DNA of 64,000 nucleotides from WHSW01 sp963769945 (lineage in GTDB: Bacteria > Actinomycetota > Thermoleophilia > Solirubrobacterales > 70-9). Within the stretch, counting starts at the first letter, position 1, and every line of letters begins with the position of its first letter. The stretch covers positions 134,977 to 198,976 of the forward strand of contig CAVYOA010000018.1 in the NCBI GenBank assembly GCA_963769945.1, read 5' to 3'. Positions 28,286 through 37,118 of the stretch are shown in pieces. The notes under the pieces were generated by a model, which saw only the letters and a list, made by a program, of their open reading frames with translations, searched no databases and was not told the DNA's origin. The translations under genes were made by a program, and so were the position numbers.

Positions 28286-28335
28286 CTGCTTGCGGTTCGG
28301 ATGCCATGACCAGCGAGTGCCCGAGTATGCGCCGG

Positions 28336-28860
28336 CTAACCGTCAGGCCGATCACGTTGCGAGGGACCGGCGTCCTCTGCCGCGGCCTCGCTGGCAGTGG
28401 CCGAGCGCGGCCCGTCGCGGTCGTTCGTCAGGGTTGTGAGCGAGCATCCGAGTGACGAGGTCGATGAGCTCGGCCGGCACGTTGCGTTCGATCGGCATCG
28501 GTGGTGGGCAAGCTGAGGGAAGCGATCGACAGCGCCCGACGCCCTCGCTCTCGGCGCGCTCGGGAAGGGCCGCTCGCCGGGGATCCGTGGTGCATCGTTG
28601 CCCCAGGCCGAAGACGTCGGCTGGCGGGCCGATCTGGGGCGAGCTGCCAGGGTCGCATGTTCGGTGCGTAGGCCTGGTCGACCATCGGAAGCTTCATCGC
28701 CGCGAGCGGGCCGCGGCAATGCTGAGGTCGACAAGCGCGGCGCGAGCGCAGGACGATGTTCGAGGGCTTGACCTCGGCGAACGGAACCGCCTCGTTGATG
28801 AGCTGAACCCCGGCGCGCTTCGATGCCAGAGAGCGGCGTTCCTTGAGCGGCAGTACTCCT
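28336..28860 (-). pseudogene. Serine/threonine protein kinase, broken C-terminal part
   Basis: Pieces from three frames on the minus strand resemble a Hanks-type kinase. Readable fragments are VKPSNIVL (catalytic loop), ALVDLSIA (DFG-like region), GATMHH plus GERPFP (region before helix F) and NVPAELIDLV-type text leading to the C-terminal lobe end. No continuous N-lobe or ATP-binding loop can be found. The breaks are too dense to give a usable frame. It is either a decayed gene or a patch of bad consensus. Confidence 0.45.
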
Positions 28861-28981
28861 TCGCGCTTGTCGACGCCCGAGGCGTCGGACACCGAGATGC
28901 CCGACGGGCAGGCGCCGATGCGGCGAGTCGGGTACAGCTGCGATGCATCCGCGGGAGGATCAGATCGGCCAGCAGGGCGAA

Positions 28982-29381
28982 GTCGCTGCCGCCGCCGACG
29001 CACCAACCGTGGACCTGGGCGATCGCGGCTCGGCGGCGCAGAACTGCCACCATGAACTTCTGCGTCGGGGCCAGCGCCGGGGCGGTGACCTCGTACGAAG
29101 TGCCTTGCCCGGGTCGCTTCATCGCCGTCGCTCGGGCGCGAGCTCGTCCCACGGGTGGAAGCCGCCGCCGAAGTCATCGCCCGCGTCGACGCGGGGCCGC
29201 CGTCGGCCTCGCGGCACGGCTCATCGACCTCGACGCCGGCATCGCGAATCGCTTCGTCCACTGCTGTCTGGACCTCGTCGGGCATCGGCGGCACGATCGT
29301 GTTCAGCGCCTCGGGCCGGTTCAGCGTGATCGTCGCAATCGGGCCGTCGACGTCGTAGAGGATCGTCTCGTACTCGCCCAT
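28982..29381 (-). pseudogene. Enoyl-CoA hydratase/crotonase, N-terminal part, disrupted
   Basis: The ATG at 29381 opens MGEYETILYDVDGPIATITL followed by NRPEALNTI, a typical crotonase start. After about 50 residues the frame is lost, then an Asp-Phe-Gly-Gly-Gly-Phe-His oxyanion-loop segment and AQVHGWCVGGGSDFALLADL appear in other frames. The protein stops being recognisable after residue ~135, where kinase-like text begins. The C-terminal half of the crotonase (roughly 150 residues) is absent. Confidence 0.55.
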
Positions 29382-29457
29382 CGGCGCGAGCCTATACAGG
29401 CCGCCGTGCCTGGTACGGTCGAGCGGTCCACGAAGCGCGACTCGGGAGGGATGCCGC

Positions 29458-29880
29458 ATGCGCAGGATGCTCGGCTTGGTCATGGTGCTCTTCCTCGCGC
29501 TGTCATTGGCGGCGCCCGCGGCCGCGGCGCCCGTGAAGACGAGGGTCGTGATCGAGAAGATGACCCGCACGAGCCTGCCGGGCGACGACGCTTGGAGCGC
29601 CAAAGGCCGAGTCACGGCAAACGACGAAGCGTGCCTCTCAAAGCGCGAGGTCGTGATCCAGCAAGAGCTTGGCCCGCCCTTCGATGGCCCGTCGGTGATG
29701 CAAACCGTCGAGACCGACAGCAAGGGCCGCTGGAAGGCGAAGTGGACGACGCGCGCCGGGCCCACCGACATCGAGCAGGCGTCGACCGGTGTGCACTATG
29801 CCGAGGTCGAGATGCTGAAGAAGGGCAAGCGCAAATGCAGCTTCGCGCGCTCGAAGACCTACACCGTCCCGCCGCCGTAG
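29458..29880 (+). CDS. Small secreted protein
   Basis: A 140-residue protein with a clear signal peptide (MRRMLGLVMVLFLALSLAAP, cleavage expected after AAAA or APA). The mature part is a beta-rich domain with two Cys (EACLSKRE and KRKCSFAR) that could form a disulphide. Segments such as GRWKAKWTT suggest an Ig-like or carboxypeptidase-regulatory-like beta sandwich. No enzyme motif is visible. Two Met codons three apart make the start slightly uncertain. Confidence 0.72.
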   Translation: MRRMLGLVMVLFLALSLAAPAAAAPVKTRVVIEKMTRTSLPGDDAWSAKGRVTANDEACLSKREVVIQQELGPPFDGPSVMQTVETDSKGRWKAKWTTRAGPTDIEQASTGVHYAEVEMLKKGKRKCSFARSKTYTVPPP

Positions 29881-29893
29881 CCGCCGAACCGGG

Positions 29894-30856
29894 TCAGGCC
29901 AAGTCGAGCTCGCGGAGGCTTTCTCGGTTCGCCCACAGCCACTCGATCTGAGCGACGGTCGCCGAGTGCGGATCGGGCTCGAGCACGCCGAGCACCTGCT
30001 CCAGCCGCGCCGTGTCGGCGACGACCGGGTGCCGTACACCCCAGGGATGGTCGTTGTCGGGCTGCCACTCGACTGGCTCCGAGCTCCCACTGCCCAGTCG
30101 AGCACATCCGCGACTACGCGCGCGAGCGCCCCGAAGGTGAGCAGCCTCGGGTCGCAGACGTTGCACTCCCAGCATCCGGCTGGAGCTCGCTCGATCGCGG
30201 CGGTGATCGCGGCGCCAACACGTATCGAGCGCAACGCGGTGAAAGAGCTGAGTTCCTCCTAGGGGCAGCTCGAGGCGGCGATCGCCGGCAGCGACCTTGG
30301 AAACCAAGAACCACTCTCGTGCGACGCGTGGATGTGGGTGGCTGCCATAGATCGCACCCGGGCGCAGGATGGTCACGCGTGGTGCTCCTTCGAGCGCCGC
30401 CTCCATGAGGAGGTTGTCGTGAGCGGCACCGGCTTCGGTGCTGTGAGGCTCGCGCTTGGGCGCGTCCTCGCGGATCGGGATCGGGCCCCGAGCGAGCTCG
30501 ACGACCTCGTGGTCGTCGATGCCGGCCTCGGCGGCTTGGCGGTAGACGTCGATCGAGCTGATCGCGATCAGCTGCTGAAGCCCGGTCCGCTCCGCGATCC
30601 GCCCGAGCTCGGCGGCCTTCGCCGCCGTCGCGCCGCCGGCGAAGGTGTCGATCACGACCTCGGGTGCCCAGCGCTCGACCGGGCCGTCCGCCGCAAGCAG
30701 CTCGCTGCGCTCACCGAGCAGCTGCTCGATCCGTTCGGGCTCCGGCGGTTGATGGCGACCCGAATGGGCAAGCGCGAGCTCATGGCCGCCGGCGACGAGC
30801 AGCGGGACGGTTGCGTGACCGACCGGTCCGGTGCCGCCGAGAAAGAGAACTCGCAC
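29894..30856 (-). CDS. NAD-dependent epimerase/dehydratase (compensating frameshifts)
   Basis: A short-chain, extended-type Rossmann protein. The GTG at 30856 opens VRVLFLGGTGPVGHATVPLL with the Gly-x-x-Gly-x-x-Gly cofactor loop. ISSIDVYRQA follows at the Ser-x-Tyr position, with ILRPGAIYGS further on. Between about 30210 and 30085 the frame shifts away and back; the shifted text reads AAITAAIERAPAGCWECNV and then returns to SEPVEWQPDNDHPWG. The C-terminus is hydrophilic. It could act on a nucleotide sugar, but the substrate is not visible. Confidence 0.75.
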   Translation of the reverse strand: MRVLFLGGTGPVGHATVPLLVAGGHELALAHSGRHQPPEPERIEQLLGERSELLAADGPVERWAPEVVIDTFAGGATAAKAAELGRIAERTGLQQLIAISSIDVYRQAAEAGIDDHEVVELARGPIPIREDAPKREPHSTEAGAAHDNLLMEAALEGAPRVTILRPGAIYGSHPHPRVAREWFLVSKVAAGDRRLELPLGGTQLFHRVALDTCWRRDHRRDRASSSRMLGVQRLRPEAAHLRGARARSRGCARLGSGSSEPVEWQPDNDHPWGVRHPVVADTARLEQVLGVLEPDPHSATVAQIEWLWANRESLRELDLA

Positions 30857-30937
30857 CCGCCGATTCTCGCCGACCGGTGCGTTGCCGGCGGGACGGGTCA
30901 ATGAGGGGTAGGTCTGGACGACTGAGCTTCAGGTGCA

Positions 30938-30982
30938 CCTGTGGAGATCGAGTTCCGACTGTTGGAACCAGATCTCCACAGG
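30938..30982. repeat. Long imperfect hairpin, 12-base plus 5-base stem
   Basis: CCTGTGGAGATC (30938-30949) pairs perfectly with GATCTCCACAGG (30971-30982). Inside, GTTCC (30952-30956) pairs with GGAAC (30964-30968), leaving a 2x2 internal loop and a 7-base apical loop. A 10-base palindrome, AGGTGCACCT, adjoins it at 30931-30940. There is no T-run. It lies in the only sizeable gap between nrdJ and the epimerase gene. Confidence 0.55.
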
Positions 30983-31063
30983 ACGCGAAGCCAGGCGCCC
31001 GGCGAACCGCCAATCAGCCCTCGACGGAGATGGGAGGTGTCAGATCAAGGAAGACGAGGCGAA

Positions 31064-31078
31064 GCGTGCTTCGCACGC
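31064..31078 (-). terminator. Possible terminator after nrdJ
   Basis: GCGTGC-TTC-GCACGC forms a perfect 6-base stem with a 3-base loop 42 bases past the nrdJ stop. On the minus strand it is followed by TTCGCCTCGTCTTCC, pyrimidine-rich but without a solid T-run. Confidence 0.35.
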
Positions 31079-31119
31079 GAGCCGAGGATGACGCCGAGCT
31101 GCCGCCTCCCAGCCCGTCG

Positions 31120-33959
31120 TCAACCGCAGCCGGTGTTGTTGCCGCAACTCGAGCACGTGTAACACGAGCCCGTCCGCTGCATCATGCCGCCGCACTGCTC
31201 GCACGCAGGGCCGAGGTCACCGGCGCGGCCGACCTTGGCAGGGACGACCGGAGGGGTGTCGGTCATCGCCGCCGCTGCCGCAACCGTCTTGCCCGGCTGG
31301 TGAATCGTCTCGGTGGCCGGTTCCGCGGAACCGCTTGCGTGGCCGTTCGAGCCGTTGCCAGCCTTGCCATCGCTTGCGGGACCGGCGGTGTCGTCGGTGA
31401 AGATCGCCAGCTGCGCCTCCTTGCGGGCCCTGACCTCCTTGGTCATGATGCCGAGGTCCTCGAGGTCGTCGAGGTCCTCGATGAAGCGGCTCGCGACCCA
31501 GCGCATGATGTAGTCGGGCATCGACTTCGCGAACGGGATCTCGGGGTTGCCGGTGATCCCCTCGGGCTCGAAGCGCATGTAGCTGAACTTCTTCACGCAG
31601 CGTCTCCAGCGGCACTCCGTACTGAAGGCCGATCGAAACCGCGGTGGCGAAGGCGTTCATCATGCCCTTGATCGTCGAGCCCTCCTTGCCGATGTCGGTG
31701 AGGAAGATCTCGCCGAGCGAGCCGTCCTCGTACTTGCCGGCGGTGATGTAGCCCTCGTGACCGGCGATCGAGAACTTGTGCGTGATCGACTCGCGCTCGG
31801 CCGGCATCTTGCGACGCTCGGGAATCGCCAGATCCCTCCGCCTCGTCGGCCTCGTCGCCGTCCTGCGCGTCGGTGCGAAGTGCCTGCGCGGTCTTCGAGC
31901 CGTCGCGGTAGATCGCGAGCGCCTTGAGGCCGTGCTTCCAGCCCTCGGTGTAGGCGTCGGCGATGTCGTCGACGGTCGCCGTCTGCGGCAGGTTGACCGT
32001 CTTCGAGATCGCTCCCGATAGGAACGGCTGGGCCGCGGCCATCATCTTGATGTGGCCCATGTGCGAGATCGCGCGTTCGCCGACGGCGACGTCGAATACG
32101 GGAAGGTGTGCGTCCTTGAGCGCCGGCGCGCCGATGATCGTGCCCTTGTCGTTGATGTAGGCCACGATCTGGTCGACCTCGGTCTCTGAGTAGCCGAGCG
32201 TGCTCAGCGCCATCGGCACCGTCTGGTTGACGATCGTCATCTGCCCGCCGCCCACCAGCTCCTTGAACTTGACCAGCGAGAAGTCGGGCTCGATGCCCGT
32301 CGTGTCGCAGTCCATGAGGAAGCTGATCGTCCCGGTCGGCGCCAGCACGGTCGCCTGGGCGTTGCGGTAGCCGTGCTCGTCGCCGAGCTCGACCGCCTCG
32401 TCCCAGCTGCGCTGCGCCGCTTCGACGAGCTCGCCCTTGACGCCCTCGCCGTCGAGCTCGTAGGACGCGTCGCGATGCATGCGCATGACCTCGTTGTGGG
32501 CCTCACGGTTCTTCGGATACTCGTCGTAGGTGCCGACCGCGGCAGCGATCTCAGCCGACTTGCGATAGCCGCGACCGGTCATCAGTGCCGTGATCGCACC
32601 GGCGATGTTGCGACCCTCGTCGGAGTCGTAGGCGACGCCGTCGGACATCAGCAGTGCGCCGAGGTTGGCGTAGCCGAGCCCGAGCTGGCGGAAGGCGCGG
32701 GCGTTGTCGCCGATCTCCTCGGTCGGATAGCTCGAGGGTCCGACGACGATCTCCTGTGCGAGGAAGACGACGTCGACGGTCTGCTCGAACTCGGCGGCGT
32801 CGAAGGAGCCGTCGTCGCGACGGAACTTCATCAGGTTGATCGAGGCGAGGTTGCAGGCGGAGTTGTCGACGTGCATGTACTCGGAGCACGGATTGGAAGC
32901 GTTGATCCGGCCCGACTCCGGCGAGGTGTGCCAGCGGTTGATCGTGGTGTCGTACTGGACGCCCGGATCGGCGCAGCGCCAGGCCGCCTCGGAGATCTGG
33001 TTCATCAGGTCGCGGGCCGGCAGCGTCTTGACCACCTCGCCGCCGTTGCGGGCGATCAGGTCCCAGTCGGCGTCGTCGGCGACCGCCTGCATGAACTCGT
33101 CGGTGATCCGGACCGAGTTGTTGGCGTTTTGGTACTGGATCGAGGTGAAGCCCTCGCCGTCGATCGACATGTCGAAGCCGGCATTGCGAAGCGCTTCTGC
33201 CTTCTTCTCCTCGTCGGCCTTGCACCAGATGAAGTGCTCGATGTCGGGATGGTCGACGTTGAGCACGACCATCTTCGCCGCGCGCCGGGTCTTGCCGCCG
33301 GACTTGATCGTGCCGGCCCAGGCGTCGGCGCCGCGCATGAAGCGAGACCGGGCCCGAGGCGAGGCCGCCCTTGGAGAGGTGCTCGACCGAGCCGCGGATG
33401 TTGGAGAGGTTGATGCCCGAGCCCGAGCCGCCGCGGAAGATCGTGCCCTCCTTGGTGTTCCAGGCGAGGATCGACTCCATCGTGTCCTCGACCGAGAGGA
33501 TGAAGCAGGCCGAGCATTGGGGATGCTCCTCGAAGCCGACGTTGAACCACACGGGGCTGTTGAAGGCGGCCTTCTGATGAAGCAGGATGTGGGTGAGCTC
33601 GGCCTCGAAGGCGTCGGCGTCCTCGTCGGAGTCGAAGTAGTCGCCGTCACGTCCCCAGCCGGCGATCGTGCCGGAGACGCGGGAGATCATCTGCTTGACC
33701 GAGCTCTCGCGCTCGTCGGAGCCGATGCGGCCGCGGAAGTACTTCTGGGCGACGATGTTGGTCGCGTTCTGCGACCAAGACTTCGGGAACTCGACGCCGC
33801 GCTGCTCGAAGGCGGGGTTCGCCGGGTCGCCGATGACGGCATCGCGGAGCTCCCACTCGACCTCGTCGAAGGGGTGCACCCCCGGGGTCGTGTGACGGCG
33901 CGCGCAGCGACAGGCCTCCATCGCTCAGCTTTTGCGGTATTTGCAGCACTTTCCGGCAT
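31120..33959 (-). CDS. nrdJ: Vitamin B12-dependent (class II) ribonucleoside-diphosphate reductase, frameshifted
   Basis: A class II reductase of about 940 residues that makes deoxyribonucleotides with adenosylcobalamin. Recognisable parts are WSQNATNIVAQKYFRG, FNSPVWFNVG, CSACFILSVEDTMESIL (catalytic-site Cys), GGSGSGINLSNIRGSVEHLS, NPCSEYMH, and SIGLQYGVPLETL. A C-terminal zinc-type tail follows: CEQCGG, then CYTCSSCG, then a final Cys. The frame breaks near 33895, 33340, 31830 and 31595; conserved sequence continues across each. The likely start is ATG 33959, three bases after nrdR. The coupled nrdR and its boxes imply repression when dATP is high. Confidence 0.93.
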
Positions 33960-33962
33960 CCT

Positions 33963-34484
33963 CTATCTCCTCTTCTCTTCCAACGAACCTGTTTCAAGCG
34001 GTAACGATGCACTCTGCCCGGCCCTGCGGACGGAATCGGCCGACGGCGAAACCGCAAAATCCGGATTCGGCGTCTGCGGCGCGTCCGGCGTCGGCAGCGT
34101 TCCGAGAAACTGCAGGTACGCCCCGTAGTCGAGGTCGCGCAGCCCCTCGATGCAGAGTTCGCCGATCCGCGATGCGCGGCAGCTCGCCCCCGGCGGTCTC
34201 GATCGCGAGCTCGACGCGGTGCGACCAGCGCCTCGACGTCGGCGGCGCTGACCTGCCGCTTGTGGGTCGATCGCAGCAGTGCCGCCCGCAGCTTGGTGCG
34301 GTCGAAGCGCTGGCGCTCGCCGTCGCGCTTGCCGACGTAAAGCGGCTCGCGGTCGCTGCGCTCGTAGGTGGTGAAGCGATGACCGCACGCCGAGCACTCG
34401 CGGCGTCGCCGCAGTGGCGGCGCCGTCCTCGGCCCGGCGGCTCTCGAGTACCCGGGTCGGCCCGTCGCATCGCGTGCATTCCAT
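33963..34484 (-). CDS. nrdR: Transcriptional repressor NrdR (two frameshifts)
   Basis: The ATG at 34484 opens MECTRCDGPTRVLESRRAED, a zinc-ribbon start. An ATP-cone domain follows in the next frame (CSACGHRFTTYERSDREPLY, DRTKLRAALLRSTHKR) and the end returns in a third (RIGELCIEGLRDLDYGAY). Breaks are near 34415 and 34175. NrdR binds (d)ATP through the cone and represses ribonucleotide reductase. It is directly upstream of nrdJ with a 3-base gap. The last 40 residues, Pro/Ser-rich, are longer than in typical NrdR proteins. Confidence 0.9.
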   Translation of the reverse strand: MECTRCDGPTRVLESRRAEDGAATAATPRVLGVRSSLHHLRAQRPRAALRRQARRRAPALRPHQAAGGTAAIDPQAAGQRRRRRGAGRTASSSRSRPPGASCRASRIGELCIEGLRDLDYGAYLQFLGTLPTPDAPQTPNPDFAVSPSADSVRRAGQSASLPLETGSLEEKRR

Positions 34485-34495
34485 GGTCCTGGATT

Positions 34496-34544
34496 CTACT
34501 TGGACTAGTGTTTTCCTGCTCTATAATCACACTAGATGTAGTGG
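34496..34544 (-). promoter_or_regulatory. Two NrdR boxes upstream of nrdR
   Basis: ACACTAGATGTAGTGG (34529-34544) is a near-perfect 16-base palindrome of the NrdR-box type. A weaker partner, CTACTTGGACTAGTGT, lies at 34496-34511. Their centres are 33 bases apart, about three helical turns, as in characterised NrdR sites. A TATAAT-like AT-rich patch lies between them. The sites would let NrdR repress its own operon. Confidence 0.65.
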
Positions 34545-34596
34545 CACGACGGGAGACGCTTGTCAGCGCCTGGCGGTGTGGCGATAATGGAATGCG

Positions 34597-35390
34597 ATGA
34601 GCCGCGGGTGACAAGTTCAACGAGCGCCGGGACTCCGCCCTGGAGGCGATGGGCGAGCGCCGCGACGCCGCGGTCGAGAAGGTCGCCGACGCCAAGGCCA
34701 CAGCGGCCGAGCACCATGGCCACGGCGAAGGAAGCCGCCGCTGAGCAGATCGCCAAGATGAAGCCGCGGCTTCGCGGCGTCTCGCACGAGTACGCGTTCT
34801 TCGTCTCGCTCGTGCTCGGCGCCGGCCTCGTCTTCCTCGCCAGGGGTACCGAAGCAACGGTGGCCGTCGCCATCTACGCCGCCAGCCTCTCCGCGCTGTT
34901 CGGTGTCAGCGCCCTCTATCACCGCGTCGACTGGCAGCGAACGTCGTCACGTCAGTGGATGCGTCGGCTCGACCACACGATGATCTTCGTCCTCATCGCC
35001 GGCACCGTCACGCCGTTCTCCCTCTTGGTGATGGAGGGCCCGCTGGCGACGGCGCTGCTGATCGCTGTCTGGGTCGGGGCCCTGGCGGGTGCCATCGTCG
35101 AGATGGTGTGGACATCGTCGCCGAAATGGGTCTCGGCGATCGTCTACGTCGCGGTCGGGTTGATCGGCGCGATCGGTTTCCCGGCGATCATCGCCGAGAC
35201 GGGGCTTGTCGCGGGTCTGCTGATCGCCGGCGGCGGCGCGCTGTACATCACGGGCGCTGTCGTCTACGCGACGGGCCACCCCGACCCGAGCCCCACGGTG
35301 TTCGGTTACCACGAGATCTTTCATGTGCTCGTACTCGCTGCCGCCGCCGCCCATTTCGCTGCGGTCGCGTTTTACGCCCTGCCCGGTTAG
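34597..35390 (+). CDS. Hemolysin III family membrane protein (N-terminal frameshifts)
   Basis: A 7-helix membrane protein of the hemolysin III/TrhA/adiponectin-receptor superfamily. The core from MATAKEAAAEQIAKMKPRLR (ATG 34716) is intact and carries the conserved Ser/His of SALYHRVDW, RLDHTMIFVLIAG and GYHEIFHVLVLAAAAAHF. These histidines match the zinc site of the family. An upstream helix (DKFNERRDSALEAMGERRDA) is in another frame; the proposed start is ATG 34597 with two one-base errors. The molecular activity of bacterial members is unsettled. Confidence 0.83.
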
Positions 35391-35396
35391 CGGCGC

Positions 35397-35915
35397 TCAA
35401 CCGTCGCGGATCGCCTCGCTCGCCTTGGCGCTGTCTCGCGCCCGCAGCGCTCGGCCAGCCCGCCTCATGGTGTCGTAGATGACCGGCAGCTCGAGATAGT
35501 CGATCAGGATCGCGATCCACGCTGCCCAGCTCGGCAGCGCGCTGCCGGTGGGCTCGCCGGCGAACTCCCCGACGATGAACTCGTCGGTGATCCAGAAGAT
35601 GTGAAACCACTGCGAGTTGAGGAAGACCAGCATCAACACCGGTCCCGCGGCGAAGCCCTTTCGAAGCTCGTTGATGTAGACCAGCGAGCCACCGATCAGC
35701 GCCGGGATCTCCGTGTAGTCGACGAAGACGATGACGTGCTCGACGAACGTCGACGGGTCCCAGAAGCTCTCGTCGAACAAGCGGTAGGCGATGACGTCGG
35801 CGCCGAGCCAGTACAGATGCACGAGCTGAAGCACGAACAGCGCCGCGGCAATCGAGACGTTGAGCGCGTAGTGGCGCTCGTACCAGGCCCAGAAGCGGTG
35901 CCATGCCGACCTCAT
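35397..35915 (-). CDS. Hypothetical polytopic membrane protein
   Basis: About 172 residues from ATG 35915 (MRSAWHRFWAWYERHYALNV). Helices are NVSIAAALFVLQLVHLYWLG, a central segment VEHVIVFVDYTEIPALIGGS, and PVLMLVFLNSQWFHIFWITD. A Trp/His-rich helix pattern with an Asp-Tyr-x-Glu motif near the middle is conserved-looking, but I do not recognise the family. The ATG overlaps the stop of the small gene upstream as ATGA, so it is translationally coupled. The longer in-frame start at 35942 is therefore unlikely. Confidence 0.65.
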   Translation of the reverse strand: MRSAWHRFWAWYERHYALNVSIAAALFVLQLVHLYWLGADVIAYRLFDESFWDPSTFVEHVIVFVDYTEIPALIGGSLVYINELRKGFAAGPVLMLVFLNSQWFHIFWITDEFIVGEFAGEPTGSALPSWAAWIAILIDYLELPVIYDTMRRAGRALRARDSAKASEAIRDG

Positions 35916-36073
35916 CGCCGGGGCCGGCGCACGAGCAGCCACGCCGTTACTAGGAGCAGCACCGGCCCCGCCAGAAAGAGCAGGTCGGCGACCGGCCCGC
36001 TCAGCGGATTGCTGCCGTGAAAGGCGAAATGGGCGAGCAGGAACGGGACTGCGGTCGGCGTGGCGGATTCCAT
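35912..36073 (-). CDS. Small single-helix membrane protein, 53 residues
   Basis: The frame runs MESATPTAVPFLLAHFAFHG to a single membrane helix (LLFLAGPVLLLVTAWLLV) and ends RRPRR, a cytoplasmic anchor. The TGA overlaps the following ATG (ATGA), which is the strongest reason to accept it. Its length is below usual gene-finding limits. The pair may form a two-subunit membrane unit. Function unknown. Confidence 0.6.
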   Translation of the reverse strand: MESATPTAVPFLLAHFAFHGSNPLSGPVADLLFLAGPVLLLVTAWLLVRRPRR

Positions 36074-36116
36074 CGCCCGCCGACGCTACAAGCGCTCGCT
36101 GACGCCACGGCCGCGA

Positions 36117-37109
36117 TCAGCGGTGCTTGACGCCTTCTTCGGCGAAGCCGGCCAGCACCGGCTCGGTGATCGAGACTTGTTCCAGCGCGTCGTCGATCGC
36201 GGCGATCACATCGGAGGGCAGCTCGATCTCCGACGCCTCGGCGTTGGCGTGGACCTGCTCAGGGCGTGAGGCGCCGACGATCGCGGAGGCGAGCTCGTCG
36301 CGACGCAGGACCCAGGCGAGCGCGAGCTGCGTCATCGAGATGCCCGCGTCGTCGGCGATCGGCTTCAACCGCTTCACGGCCTCGAGCACCTCATCGCTCA
36401 TGTAGCGGTCGATCGCGACGCTCATCTCCTCGTTCGCGGCGCGCGAGTCCTGCGGCGGGGGCGCCCCGGGCTCGTACTTGCCGGTGAGCACGCCCTGGGC
36501 CAACGGCGACCAGACGATCTGCGAGATCCCGTTGGCGGCGCAGAGCTCGAACACCTCGGCCTCCGGAGCACGCCAGATTGCGTTGTACTGCGGCTGCGAG
36601 GAGACGAACTTGGCGGCGCCGGCGACGTCCAAGCCCGCCTGAATCTGCTCGGGCGTCCACTCGCTGAAGCCGATGTAGCGCGCCTTGCCCGATTCGACGA
36701 CCGCGCTCAGGGCCTCCATCGTCTCCTCGATCGGGGTCTCCGTGTCGAAGCGGTGACATTGGTAGAGGTCGACGTAGTCGGTGCGCAGGCGGATCAGGGA
36801 AGCGTCGATTTGCTTTGCGATCTGCTCGGCCGAGAGGCCGCGGTCGGTCTCCGACATCTGAAAGTAGACCTTGGTCGCAAGGATGTAGGAGCTGCGCTCG
36901 TAGTCGCTGAGGATCTCCCCCCATGCCTCCTCAGCGGCGCCGGTGCCGTAGACGTTGGCGGTGTCGAAGAAGTTGATCTCGGCATCGAAGGCGGCGCGGG
37001 TGCAGGCCTTGGTCTGATCGCGGGCGATGCCTCCCGAGTAGGTGAGCCAGGAGCCGAGCGAGATCTCGGATACGTGGATGTCGCTGTCGCCGAGCTGCCG
37101 TCGTTTCAT
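36117..37109 (-). CDS. Aldo/keto reductase (Kv-beta-like)
   Basis: A 330-residue NADPH-dependent oxidoreductase of the AKR superfamily, nearest to the voltage-gated potassium-channel beta/YghZ group. The catalytic tetrad is visible as NFFDTANVYGTG (Asp, Tyr), ILATKVYF (Lys) and LYQCHRFD (His). IVWSPLAQGVLTGKY and the C-terminal AIVGASRPEQV bind the cofactor. The substrate is unknown. It lies just downstream of the ROK regulator on the same strand with 9 bases between them, so it may be part of the sugar regulon. Confidence 0.93.
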   Translation of the reverse strand: MKRRQLGDSDIHVSEISLGSWLTYSGGIARDQTKACTRAAFDAEINFFDTANVYGTGAAEEAWGEILSDYERSSYILATKVYFQMSETDRGLSAEQIAKQIDASLIRLRTDYVDLYQCHRFDTETPIEETMEALSAVVESGKARYIGFSEWTPEQIQAGLDVAGAAKFVSSQPQYNAIWRAPEAEVFELCAANGISQIVWSPLAQGVLTGKYEPGAPPPQDSRAANEEMSVAIDRYMSDEVLEAVKRLKPIADDAGISMTQLALAWVLRRDELASAIVGASRPEQVHANAEASEIELPSDVIAAIDDALEQVSITEPVLAGFAEEGVKHR

Positions 37110-37118
37110 CGGGCGAGC

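Noticed and set aside
28452..29951. A 499-residue plus-strand frame over the broken crotonase/kinase
   Set aside because: Low-complexity Arg/Ala/Gly text with no domain, while minus-strand fragments match two real families.
31217..31807. A separate small gene at the nrdJ C-terminus
   Set aside because: Its text is the missing part of the reductase in another frame, not an independent protein.
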